A DNA stretch of 64,000 bases from Flavobacteriales bacterium (GTDB lineage: Bacteria > Bacteroidota > Bacteroidia > NS11-12g > UBA9320), in the NCBI GenBank assembly GCA_020635355.1, contig JACJZW010000015.1, positions 1-64,000 on the forward strand. The letters are read 5' to 3'. The notes below the pieces were generated by a model. That model saw nothing but the letters and a program-made list of their open reading frames with translations, was not told the origin of the DNA and did no database searches. Shown in pieces: positions 32,146 through 40,345 of the stretch. Made by a program: the position numbers and the translations under genes. The first letter of the stretch is position 1. The number at the start of each line of letters is the position of its first letter.

Positions 32146-33066
32146 ATGAAAAAACTGTTCAATACGTTGTTGCTGACCATGTTTGTTGGCCACGCATTCA
32201 GCCAGGGTCCCCTGGCACATCCGAGATTACAAACTTGCTTTCAACTACTGGAATTTGACGGCCTCAACCAGAATAAGAACATACTGAGGTCATCATCGTA
32301 TCAATTCCTTTATACAGCGAATGCTGCGGTTAATCCGGATTATTGGCGAATTGAGGTCTACGATGTCAATGGGCTACCCATGACAACTAATTATGTGGAC
32401 ATGGGATTAGACGACGGTCTTTTTTGGCCGGTTATCAATGTTCCAGGAATTGGAAAAATAGTGAAAGCTCAACGTGAATCCAACGGGGAATGGATTACAA
32501 ACAATGAGGTGTTTCACTTTGATGGTGATGTGGAATACGTCACCATCACATCCATTCAATACAAGGAATTTCCCCCAAATTCAGGTAACTGGATCTATCA
32601 GGAAGAAAGCAATTATCTCCACCTTTCTATGAAGGAAGCCGGTGAGGTGATTGACCTAAGAAATAATTCCGGTGAGGGATGTTACACCTTCAGCAACTTC
32701 AATTTCGCACTGACTATTTCTGAATCGTTGGAGGGATTTTGCGGATCATTTGGGGAAGTTTGTCTTGAACTCACACAATATCCCTTGCCGGTACACTCCC
32801 CTTATCCATACAAACGTTGTGCAATGTTGACCGAAAATCCTAACAACCTTTTCGCATTTGATGATTTCTGTATGGAAAACTGCGGTGATGCCATTGCCCC
32901 GTATTATATTCAAGATCCAGTACCGTGTGGATGTATGAAATTTTCACTTTCGGCTATTATTGAACCCTGTATTGAGGCCCCTGAGGATTGCGAATCTGCG
33001 GAGATTTTATTTGACCTGAATATTTGTTGCGACTGTGATGTTCGCATAATTCCTCCAGCAAATTAA
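32146..33066 (+). CDS. Cysteine-rich secreted protein, function unknown
   Basis: A 306-residue protein with a signal peptide (residues 1-19, ending AFSQ). The first 160 residues are strand-rich (YWRIEVYDVNG, VEYVTITSIQYKEF). The second half carries at least 14 cysteines, many in pairs (CGCM, NICCDCD), implying disulfides or metal sites. No T9SS sorting domain is visible at the C-terminus, so it is either periplasmic or exported differently. It is the first gene after the sigma/membrane pair, followed by two T9SS-type proteins. Confidence 0.65.
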   Translation: MKKLFNTLLLTMFVGHAFSQGPLAHPRLQTCFQLLEFDGLNQNKNILRSSSYQFLYTANAAVNPDYWRIEVYDVNGLPMTTNYVDMGLDDGLFWPVINVPGIGKIVKAQRESNGEWITNNEVFHFDGDVEYVTITSIQYKEFPPNSGNWIYQEESNYLHLSMKEAGEVIDLRNNSGEGCYTFSNFNFALTISESLEGFCGSFGEVCLELTQYPLPVHSPYPYKRCAMLTENPNNLFAFDDFCMENCGDAIAPYYIQDPVPCGCMKFSLSAIIEPCIEAPEDCESAEILFDLNICCDCDVRIIPPAN

Positions 33067-33083
33067 ACGACAGAAAAAGCACC

Positions 33084-33824
33084 ATGAAAAAGATAACCCC
33101 ACACCTCATCCTAATTGTTCTTTTCGCTTGCTGTCAAAAGTTGATGGCACAGGAACGATATGTGGACTTGCGAATCGAATTTCGATCACCCACCCCCTAC
33201 ACAACCATAAAATCTCCTCAGGTCATTATGTTCTCCTTTGTAGTAATCAACAAAGGCATGGACACGCTTTACCAAGATGATTCGCTGACTTACAGACCTG
33301 GCCACTCGCTTGGTACAACAACACCAACCCGGATATTATCGATACCAGGTACAATTGTTCCCGGTGACAGTTTTACCGTAACCGATACAATGGAAGTAAA
33401 TTCTACCGTAACGATGTCCAATTTCACCATTGGATTCACCAAGGTCCCATTAGCCTTCGGTGATGATAAAGGACACGATAAGTTGAGATCCGAGTTGCTT
33501 GAAGATCGCGTGGATAACAACCCCTCTCTTGTTCTCAATCATATTGGGATATCTGGCATTGAACAACGTGGGAGGCTGTTGCTCAAGGCATACCCAAACC
33601 CGTGTCAGGGTAATCAGCTTTCGGTAAAGTACGATAACGTTCAACGTATTGCTTCCGTTGAAGTACTGACCGGTACAGGACAACAGATAACCGACCAGAT
33701 TCGTATTCAGATTCAAAATGATCTACTCCTGTTGGAAGGATTTAGTGCAATATCATCCGGCATTTACTACCTCCAGTTACTTACCGATCAGGGCATTCAT
33801 CAAGAAAAAATACTCGTGCGATGA
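33084..33824 (+). CDS. T9SS type A sorting domain protein, tandem paralogue 1
   Basis: A 246-residue secreted protein. Signal peptide to about residue 23 (KLMAQ), then an Ig-like domain (YVDLRIEFRSPTPY, FSFVVINKGMDTLYQDD, PGTIVPGDSFTVTDTME), and a T9SS sorting domain: LKAYPNPCQGN, VEVLTGTGQQI, SSGIYYLQLLTDQG ending KILVR. Expected at the cell surface. It shares domain plan and the MDTLYQDD/PDRLLQDD-like strand with the next gene, with which it overlaps by four bases, suggesting local duplication. Confidence 0.8.
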   Translation: MKKITPHLILIVLFACCQKLMAQERYVDLRIEFRSPTPYTTIKSPQVIMFSFVVINKGMDTLYQDDSLTYRPGHSLGTTTPTRILSIPGTIVPGDSFTVTDTMEVNSTVTMSNFTIGFTKVPLAFGDDKGHDKLRSELLEDRVDNNPSLVLNHIGISGIEQRGRLLLKAYPNPCQGNQLSVKYDNVQRIASVEVLTGTGQQITDQIRIQIQNDLLLLEGFSAISSGIYYLQLLTDQGIHQEKILVR

Positions 33825-34555
33825 AAAACGTGTCCAACTTCAACAGATTTTGGGGCATCCTGTGTATGGTTCTGATTTCATCAATCTCATCAGCACAAAT
33901 TCGAGAGGTAAATCTGGAAACAAAACTCGTTTACCCGAATCCCGGCCACACGTATCATCACGGAAAACAGGACTCTGCAATTCTCATCGTGTACAATGAG
34001 GGACCAGACAGGTTGTTGCAAGACGACCGCTTCAGTAACCACTTTGAATATGGAGCGATCATTGAATTCCCAACATTTGGAATTCTTGATCGGGATGTTG
34101 CAGCAGGAGATAGTTTGATTTTGACCTATCATTTTACGCTTCGATTTAAAGGAGATGCCGACAGTACCACCTATTGTTCCTACCTGACATTTTTGTCTAT
34201 TTCCGGGGATTCGATCCGTAGGTCGGACGGCACTAAAAATGATAAAATTGAAACTTGTGTTTCCGTAAATTTTAGAGATAGTTTACCCTGGGCTCTCAAC
34301 TTACAGGATGGTCAAAAAATGATCAATCAATTTAAGCTGACGCAAACCCATGACGGTTATCGAATTCAATCTGAGAAACCTGGGAAAATCGAATTCGAAG
34401 TGCGTGACTTGAATGGAAAACTCATAACAAATGGCGTTACAAATCCTTGGGATCCGATTCCATTACACGCAACAAGTGGAATCTATTACTGGGTTATTCG
34501 GAACCGCTCAACAGGTGAATATAGTTGGCTAAAACATGTTCATCAAAGTGATTGA
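33821..34555 (+). CDS. T9SS-type secreted protein, tandem paralogue 2
   Basis: A 244-residue protein overlapping its neighbour by ATGA. Signal peptide to about residue 25 (SISSAQ); Ig-like domain with REVNLETKLVYPNPG, AILIVYNEGPDRLLQDD and VAAGDSLILTYHF strands matching the neighbour's; the C-terminal part (IEFEVRDLNGKLI, ATSGIYYWVI, YSWLKHV) resembles a T9SS sorting domain but lacks the usual YPNP entry at its beginning. Sorting by T9SS is likely but less certain than for the neighbour. Function unknown. Confidence 0.75.
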   Translation: MKNVSNFNRFWGILCMVLISSISSAQIREVNLETKLVYPNPGHTYHHGKQDSAILIVYNEGPDRLLQDDRFSNHFEYGAIIEFPTFGILDRDVAAGDSLILTYHFTLRFKGDADSTTYCSYLTFLSISGDSIRRSDGTKNDKIETCVSVNFRDSLPWALNLQDGQKMINQFKLTQTHDGYRIQSEKPGKIEFEVRDLNGKLITNGVTNPWDPIPLHATSGIYYWVIRNRSTGEYSWLKHVHQSD

Positions 34556-34655
34556 TCGAATGACAGCAGGCCCAACTCTGATTTCCCGTACAGGAATAGT
34601 CAACTTTGTCAACCCTAATCTTAACACACCGATCTCAGATCTGAAGAAGTCGTCA

Positions 34656-34694
34656 ATCTTCGTTCTTAGATCTTCGTTCTTAGATCTTAGTTCT
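34656..34694 (+). repeat. 14-bp tandem repeat ATCTTCGTTCTTAG
   Basis: Two full copies and an 11-base partial one (ATCTTAGTTCT), in the short gap between convergent genes. Period 14 is twice the heptamer period seen elsewhere. Confidence 0.75.
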
Positions 34695-34704
34695 AATATC
34701 CTCC

Positions 34705-35340
34705 TTACAAAAACGGATTGTGTTCCTTCTCAAACCCAATGGTGGTAGAAGGACCATGTCCGGGATAGACCGTAAAATCATCCGGTAAGGTAAATAACTC
34801 CCGTCGAATGGAGTCCAGCAGCGTTTGATGATCACCACCAGGGAGATCGGTTCTACCAATACTCATTTGAAACAAAACATCACCGCCAATCACCACCTTC
34901 TCCTTTCGCCCGATAAAACAAACCGAACCCGGTGAATGACCCGGTGTAAATACGATATCCATCTCTGACTTACCCCATTTCAATTTCTGCCCCTCCTGCA
35001 GGAAGTTATCCGCTTCGGGCGAGGTGTGATACCGCAACGCATACATCATGGCTGTTTTATCACCCGATTCCAACACCGGAATTTCCTTCTTGTGAAACCA
35101 AAGCGGGATCTTAAAGTTCCGAACGCAAAACGCGTTACCAAAGACATGATCGATGTGACAATGGGTGTTCACCACCTTTACAGGATTCAAATCGTTGGCA
35201 TGAATAAAATCAACCAGCTCCTGCTCCTCTCCGGCATCATAACAACCGGGATCAATTATCACGCAATCACCTGAGGCATCATACAAGATGTAGGTATTCT
35301 CCTGAAACGGATTAAAGGTAAACCGCTCAATCTGGATCAT
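34705..35340 (-). CDS. MBL-fold hydrolase, glyoxalase II-like
   Basis: A 211-residue metallo-beta-lactamase-fold hydrolase. The metal motif THCHIDH (about 59-65), the later His in GHSPGS (about 134) and Asp in GGDVLF, and PGHGPST near 196 are all intact. The short form with QENTYILYD near the N-terminus matches the YcbL/GloB2-like group that hydrolyses thioesters such as S-lactoylglutathione analogues. Cytoplasmic. It lies 10 bases downstream of lpd, so the two are probably one transcript. Confidence 0.92.
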   Translation of the reverse strand: MIQIERFTFNPFQENTYILYDASGDCVIIDPGCYDAGEEQELVDFIHANDLNPVKVVNTHCHIDHVFGNAFCVRNFKIPLWFHKKEIPVLESGDKTAMMYALRYHTSPEADNFLQEGQKLKWGKSEMDIVFTPGHSPGSVCFIGRKEKVVIGGDVLFQMSIGRTDLPGGDHQTLLDSIRRELFTLPDDFTVYPGHGPSTTIGFEKEHNPFL

Positions 35341-35350
35341 GAAGTTGTAT

Positions 35351-36736
35351 TTAGAGGTGAATTACCTCGTCATAGGCCGCTGCAGCAGCTTCCATCACCG
35401 CTTCACTCATCGTTGGGTGCGGGTGAACCGTTTTAATAATCTCGTGACCAGTGGTCTCCAATTTGCGCGCAGCAACTACCTCGGCAATCATCTCGGTAAC
35501 GTTCATACCAATCATATGAGCCCCTAGGAATTCACCATACTTCGCATCAAAAATCACCTTTACAAATCCTTCCTTCGCTCCGGCTGCGCTGGCTTTGCCA
35601 CTCGCAGAGAATGGAAATTTGCCCACCTTGATGTCATAACCGGCTTCCTTGGCTTTGGCTTCCGTATAGCCTACTGAGGCAATTTCCGGTGAACAATAAG
35701 TACATCCCGGAATATTGTTGTAGTCCAACGGCTCCGGATGATGTCCGGCAATCTGCTCCACACAAATTATTCCTTCTGCACTGGCAACGTGCGCCAACGC
35801 CGGTCCGTGAACAATATCACCAATGGCATAAACGCCTGGTACATTGGTTTGATAGTAATCATCCACCACAACCTTTCCTTTATCGGTTTTAACGCCCATG
35901 GTTTCCAGGCCGATGTTTTCCAAATTCGTTTGGATTCCAACCGCACTCAATACCACATCGCATTCAATCACTTCTTCACCCTTCGCAGTCTTGATGGAAA
36001 CCTTACATCCTTTGCCGGAGGTATCCACTTTTTCTACAGACGAGGAAGTCATCACGGTGATTCCTTGTTTCTTGAATTCTTTTGCCAACGTTTTGGACAC
36101 ATCTTCGTCCTCATTCGGAACGATGTTCGGCATAAACTCCACCAGCGTCACCTTGGTTCCCATGGCATTGTAGAAGTACGCAAACTCACTTCCAATAGCG
36201 CCACTCCCCACCACAACCATGGAGGCAGGTAGTTCAGGTAATACCATGGCTTCGTGGTAACCAATAATCTTCTTCTTGTCGATTTTGAGATTAGGCAATT
36301 CCCGCTCACGGGCACCGGTAGCCAAGATGATGTGTTTGGCTTCCACCACCGTTTTAGAACCGTTGTTATCAACTTCAACCTTTCCCTTTCCGATCAGTTT
36401 ACCAAATCCGGTATGGACATCAATCTTATTTTTCTTCATCAGAAATTGAATGCCCTTGCTCATGCCATCAGCCACACCACGAGATCGCTTCACTACCGCA
36501 GTGAAATCAGCATTCACTTTGTCAACCGTAATGCCGTAATCCTCCGCATGCTTAATGTACTGAAACACCTGAGCCGATTTCAACAAGGCCTTGGTTGGAA
36601 TACACCCCCAGTTAAGGCAAACTCCACCGAGCTCTGACTTCTCAACTACCCCTACTTTCATTCCCAGTTGGGCAGCGCGAATGGCCGCCACATATCCACC
36701 GGGACCGCTCCCGATTACCAATACATCAAGTGACAT
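35351..36736 (-). CDS. lpd: Dihydrolipoyl dehydrogenase (E3)
   Basis: A 461-residue FAD-dependent disulfide oxidoreductase. FAD motif GSGPGG (about 8-13), redox-active disulfide CLNWGC (about 40-45), NAD-binding GSGAIGSEFAYF (about 178-189), and the C-terminal dimer motif HPHPTMSEA (His-Pro near 441) define an E3. It reoxidises dihydrolipoamide for pyruvate, 2-oxoglutarate or branched-chain 2-oxoacid dehydrogenases and the glycine cleavage system. None of the other subunits is nearby. Start MSLDVLVIG follows a promoter box at 36761. Confidence 0.96.
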   Translation of the reverse strand: MSLDVLVIGSGPGGYVAAIRAAQLGMKVGVVEKSELGGVCLNWGCIPTKALLKSAQVFQYIKHAEDYGITVDKVNADFTAVVKRSRGVADGMSKGIQFLMKKNKIDVHTGFGKLIGKGKVEVDNNGSKTVVEAKHIILATGARERELPNLKIDKKKIIGYHEAMVLPELPASMVVVGSGAIGSEFAYFYNAMGTKVTLVEFMPNIVPNEDEDVSKTLAKEFKKQGITVMTSSSVEKVDTSGKGCKVSIKTAKGEEVIECDVVLSAVGIQTNLENIGLETMGVKTDKGKVVVDDYYQTNVPGVYAIGDIVHGPALAHVASAEGIICVEQIAGHHPEPLDYNNIPGCTYCSPEIASVGYTEAKAKEAGYDIKVGKFPFSASGKASAAGAKEGFVKVIFDAKYGEFLGAHMIGMNVTEMIAEVVAARKLETTGHEIIKTVHPHPTMSEAVMEAAAAAYDEVIHL

Positions 36737-36760
36737 GTTTTATCGATTTAAATGTGGGCG

Positions 36761-36768
36761 CAAAAGTA
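36761..36768 (-). promoter_or_regulatory. -7 box for lpd
   Basis: CAAAAGTA on the plus strand reads TACTTTTG on the minus strand, an exact TAnnTTTG. It predicts a leader of about 20 bases before the ATG at 36736. Confidence 0.6.
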
Positions 36769-36800
36769 AGGCATGGTCAATAAAAACATACCTTTTATCG

Positions 36801-37490
36801 CTACTTACCCAGTTGGAAGAACAACCATAAATCGAAGACCGGTGCCCCGTAAAAGGAAACAGTTGTATTCAACTCATTTTGCATATTTGAGCCATCGGTA
36901 ATCAGCTTGGTGGTGGAATTGTATACGTTCTGATCGTTGTTCAGCAACGTACCGCTGAACGCAAAATTCGGTGCGAAGTCCAGACCAAACGAAAATTTGG
37001 AATCCGTATCGTAGCGCAAACCAACCAAATAACCAAGTCGGGTGGTAATGGATTGGGTGAGAGTATGGTCGTATATAGCTTCACTGCTGCTCGTTTGATA
37101 GGTGCGCTTGGTGCGATTATGCGAGTAACTAAACCCCAGTGATGGACCGTGATAGAAGAAGAAACCATTCTTGAGATCCACGTAATGTTCATTTACATTT
37201 TTGTAGGAAAGGCTAAAATTCCCGCTGCTTTGAAATCTGAATTCATTGGGAATGGTGATGTTACCCAATTGGTTAGCAATACGATAACTGTTATAGGTCG
37301 GAGTCAGGGAAATATCGAATCGACGCCACCGGTCTGCTTCCTTTTGACGTCTGTGAAGGATATGTGCCGATGATCCAAACCACGCATCACGAATGTTCAA
37401 ACCTAGCTCTCGCTTATCGGCATCCTGAGCATACGTGAATTGAAAGCAACTGAAGGCCATTACGGCCATAAACAACACTGATTTTTTCAT
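36801..37490 (-). CDS. Outer-membrane beta-barrel hypothetical protein
   Basis: A 229-residue protein starting MKKSVLFMAVMAF with a signal peptide cut near TYAQ (residue 22). Repeated amphipathic strands (GNFSLSYKNVNEHYVDL, FFFYHGPSLGFSYSHNRTK, LGYLVGLRYDTDSKFSFGLDF) indicate an outer-membrane barrel of about 8-10 strands. It ends LWLFFQLGK. The ATG at 37490 is preferred because an upstream GTG (37529) would place extra residues before the signal peptide. Role unknown. Confidence 0.78.
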   Translation of the reverse strand: MKKSVLFMAVMAFSCFQFTYAQDADKRELGLNIRDAWFGSSAHILHRRQKEADRWRRFDISLTPTYNSYRIANQLGNITIPNEFRFQSSGNFSLSYKNVNEHYVDLKNGFFFYHGPSLGFSYSHNRTKRTYQTSSSEAIYDHTLTQSITTRLGYLVGLRYDTDSKFSFGLDFAPNFAFSGTLLNNDQNVYNSTTKLITDGSNMQNELNTTVSFYGAPVFDLWLFFQLGK

Positions 37491-37614
37491 ACTATTTGAT
37501 TTTGCTAGGAAGTTAACATTCTGATTCACTGCCCCCTCAGTTCAGTCAGAATCTTATGTAAATCCCTTTCTGCTTTCGACGAATTCAAACAACTTTGCAA
37601 GCAATTAAGGGAAT

Positions 37615-38883
37615 ATGCTTCAGGTTAATCACATTCGATCCAACACACAAGAGGTCTTGAACGCTTTATCAAAACGCGGGAAGGATTTTTCGGAACCCAT
37701 TCAGAAAATTTTGAATGCTGATGATGATCGCAAAAACCATCAAACGGCCCTTGACGCTCTGAAGGCTGAAATGAATACCATTTCAAAGGAAATCGGTGAT
37801 CTCTACAAAGCGGGTAAGCGGGACGAAGCAGAGATCAAGAAGGGTCGTACAGAAAACCTGAAGGAAGAAATTAAAGTGGGAGAAGAGGCACTTCGGGATG
37901 CCGAACAACGATTGTTTGAAGCCCTGACCCATGTTCCAAATACGCCTCATGATAATGTGGTAAAAGGCCATTCTGCCGAGGATAACGAAATAGTGCTCAC
38001 CTGGGGCACGGCACCAACCCTCGCTCAGAATAAGCCTCATTGGGAATTGACCAATGACTATGATCTGATCGATTTCGAACTGGGCGTTAAAGTAACCGGA
38101 GCCGGTTTCCCTGTATATAAAGGTGCCGGTGCTCGCCTTCAACGTGCCCTCATCAATTTTTTCCTTGATGAAGCACTCCAGGCGGGATACAAAGAAATTC
38201 AACCCCCCATTTTTATCAATGAGGCATCCGGTTTTGGAACCGGCCAGCTGCCCGACAAAGAAGGACAGATGTATCACATGACCATCGATAATCTGTTTGC
38301 CATTCCAACGGCTGAAGTCCCCATTACCAACTTGTACCGGGATGTGATTCTCAAGGAGTCTGAACTACCGGTTAAAAATGTAGGATATACGCCTTGTTTC
38401 CGACGGGAAGCCGGATCGTATGGAAAGGATGTGCGGGGATTAAATCGTTTGCATCAATTCGATAAGGTGGAAATCGTTCAGATTGCCCATCCGGACGACT
38501 CCTATCAAATACTCGAGGAAATGTCGGCCTATGTTCAAGGCTTGCTTCAAAAACTCGGCTTGCACTATCGGGTTCTCCGGTTATGCGGGGGCGACATGGG
38601 CTTCACCAGTGCCTTGACATACGACATGGAAGTATGGTCGGCCGCACAGGAAAAGTGGCTGGAGGTGAGTTCCGTATCGTGTTTTGAGACCTATCAGAGT
38701 AACCGACTCAAGCTTCGGTTCAAAAATGAAGACGGCAAAAACATGCTGGCGCATACCCTCAACGGATCGGCATTGGCCCTACCAAGAATTGTTGCGGCAT
38801 TGTTGGAAAACAACCAAACGGAAACGGGCATCAACATGCCGGAAGTGCTTCGTCCTTATCTCGGATTTGACAAGATTTCCTGA
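37615..38883 (+). CDS. serS: Seryl-tRNA synthetase
   Basis: A 422-residue class II synthetase that charges tRNA-Ser. The N-terminal coiled-coil tRNA-binding arm spans about 30-105 (heptad Lys/Glu/Leu pattern). Motif 2 is PCFRREAGSYGKD (about 262-274), with TAEVPITNLY before it. Motif 3 is LNGSALALPRIVAALLENNQ (about 381-400). Normal length. A CAACTTTG sequence lies 17 bases before the ATG and may be a weak -7 box. Cytoplasmic and essential. Confidence 0.97.
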   Translation: MLQVNHIRSNTQEVLNALSKRGKDFSEPIQKILNADDDRKNHQTALDALKAEMNTISKEIGDLYKAGKRDEAEIKKGRTENLKEEIKVGEEALRDAEQRLFEALTHVPNTPHDNVVKGHSAEDNEIVLTWGTAPTLAQNKPHWELTNDYDLIDFELGVKVTGAGFPVYKGAGARLQRALINFFLDEALQAGYKEIQPPIFINEASGFGTGQLPDKEGQMYHMTIDNLFAIPTAEVPITNLYRDVILKESELPVKNVGYTPCFRREAGSYGKDVRGLNRLHQFDKVEIVQIAHPDDSYQILEEMSAYVQGLLQKLGLHYRVLRLCGGDMGFTSALTYDMEVWSAAQEKWLEVSSVSCFETYQSNRLKLRFKNEDGKNMLAHTLNGSALALPRIVAALLENNQTETGINMPEVLRPYLGFDKIS

Positions 38884-38916
38884 CATTTGGGTCTGCGGCT
38901 TCCGCGCCTGAATGCT

Positions 38917-38924
38917 TAACTTTG
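38917..38924 (+). promoter_or_regulatory. -7 box immediately before the Kazal-protein gene
   Basis: TAACTTTG, an exact TAnnTTTG, ends four bases before the ATG at 38929. Leaderless transcription predicted. Confidence 0.55.
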
Positions 38925-38928
38925 GACA

Positions 38929-39411
38929 ATGGTTCGGATTGCTCTGACATTTATTTTCTCGCTGACCATCAGCAGCTTATTTGCTCAGTTCCCGAATCAG
39001 ATGTGTGTTGATTCCAATCGGATCGACCCATTCTTTCAATGTAATGACCCGAACTTCATGCCGGTTTGTGGCTGTAACTTCAAAACCTATCGCAATGAAT
39101 GCGTGGCTTTCCGAAACTACGGAGTAAATACCATCCAATACGATGGCGTGTGCCTGGAAGATTATTTGTTTCTATCCATCTACCCCAACACCGTTACGGC
39201 TCAGGTAGATGCCTATCTGCAATTTTACAAGGCGTCATCGGCATCCATTCAAATTCGGGATGCTTATGGTAAGCTGATGTTCAGCCAGAATTATCCCGTG
39301 GTAGATAAGCGTCAATTCACCTTTTATGTGAGCGATTATCGGCCGGGTATGTACTTTATGTTTGTCTCAACCGGAGGCATTTACACCTATCAGCGATTTG
39401 TAAAACTCTAA
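38929..39411 (+). CDS. Kazal-domain secreted protein with T9SS-like C-terminus
   Basis: A 160-residue protein. Signal peptide to residue 19 (LFAQ). A Kazal-type serine-protease-inhibitor domain follows at about 25-76: C...C...PVCGCNFKTYRNECVAF...YDGVC, with the six-cysteine-like spacing of the family. The rest (LSIYPNTVTAQ, IQIRDAYGKLMFSQ, YRPGMYFMFV, QRFVKL) resembles a T9SS type A sorting domain. Prediction: surface or secreted protease inhibitor, perhaps protecting the cell against its own or rivals' proteases. The MBL-fold gene begins two bases after its stop. Confidence 0.8.
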   Translation: MVRIALTFIFSLTISSLFAQFPNQMCVDSNRIDPFFQCNDPNFMPVCGCNFKTYRNECVAFRNYGVNTIQYDGVCLEDYLFLSIYPNTVTAQVDAYLQFYKASSASIQIRDAYGKLMFSQNYPVVDKRQFTFYVSDYRPGMYFMFVSTGGIYTYQRFVKL

Positions 39412-39413
39412 CT

Positions 39414-40262
39414 ATGCGTCTTAGAACGATTCACACCGGAAATTTCAAATTGGATGGTGGTGCCATGTTTGGAGTGGTACCTAAGAGTCTTTGGAACCGG
39501 CTTAATCCTGCCGATGAGAACAACATGTGCAATTGGGCTATGCGTTGTTTATTGGTGGAAGATGGCAACCGACTCATCCTGATTGATAACGGAATTGGTG
39601 ATAAACAAAGTGAGAAGTTCTTTGGATACTATTACCTGAACGGCGATCATTCGTTGGAGAAGTCGCTCCATTCAGCAGGGGTTGATTTTGGCGACATCAC
39701 CGATGTGGTGCTCACCCACCTGCATTTTGACCACTGCGGTGGAAGCATTCGGTACAATCAATCCACGGATCGTTTTGTTCCGACTTTTCCCAATGCAACC
39801 TACTGGTCTCACGAAGCTCACTGGGATCACGCCTTGAATCCCAATCCGCGGGAACGAGCCTCTTTTTTGAAAGAAAACATTGTCCCCATTGAGGAAAGTG
39901 GTCAGCTTAAATTCGTTGGCACCGATCTTCGGATCTCAGAAAACATCGATGTGATTTTGGCGAATGGTCACACGGAAAAAATGATGTGCCCTCGCATCAA
40001 TCTCGGGGAGCGGGAGTTAATTTTTTGTGCCGATTTGATTCCTTCAGCTGCTCATGTTCCGCCGCACTACGTCATGGCTTATGACATCAGACCGCTGGAT
40101 AGTATGACCGAATCGGCAGCGTTTCTGGACGAAGTTGTTCAAAAGAACAGCATCCTCTTCTTTGAACACGACCTGCTGAACGAATGTGGTACCGTTGAAA
40201 AAACCGATCGGGGATTTAAGGCGGGAGAGGTATTTTCATTGGAAAGCGCTTTAACAATGTAA
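39414..40262 (+). CDS. MBL-fold metallo-hydrolase
   Basis: A 282-residue metallo-beta-lactamase-fold enzyme. The metal motif THLHFDHCGG (about 101-110) is complete. A later His in ANGHTEKMM (about 186) and Asp in CADLIPSAAH (about 206) supply other ligands, and FEHD lies near 261. The overall order resembles the lactonase/YtnP-like group, so quorum-signal or lactone hydrolysis is possible but not established. Cytoplasmic. It follows the Kazal gene by two bases and so is probably co-transcribed. Confidence 0.88.
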   Translation: MRLRTIHTGNFKLDGGAMFGVVPKSLWNRLNPADENNMCNWAMRCLLVEDGNRLILIDNGIGDKQSEKFFGYYYLNGDHSLEKSLHSAGVDFGDITDVVLTHLHFDHCGGSIRYNQSTDRFVPTFPNATYWSHEAHWDHALNPNPRERASFLKENIVPIEESGQLKFVGTDLRISENIDVILANGHTEKMMCPRINLGERELIFCADLIPSAAHVPPHYVMAYDIRPLDSMTESAAFLDEVVQKNSILFFEHDLLNECGTVEKTDRGFKAGEVFSLESALTM

Positions 40263-40345
40263 CCTGCTATTGATCAAGCAGTAGCCTGCCTATTGTCAAC
40301 TTGGGAATTCCCCGGTTGAACTACATTTGAGTAATTATTATCACT

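Noticed and set aside
35738..36232. Plus-strand open frame opposite lpd
   Set aside because: Shadow of a highly conserved dehydrogenase; composition is unlike real proteins here.
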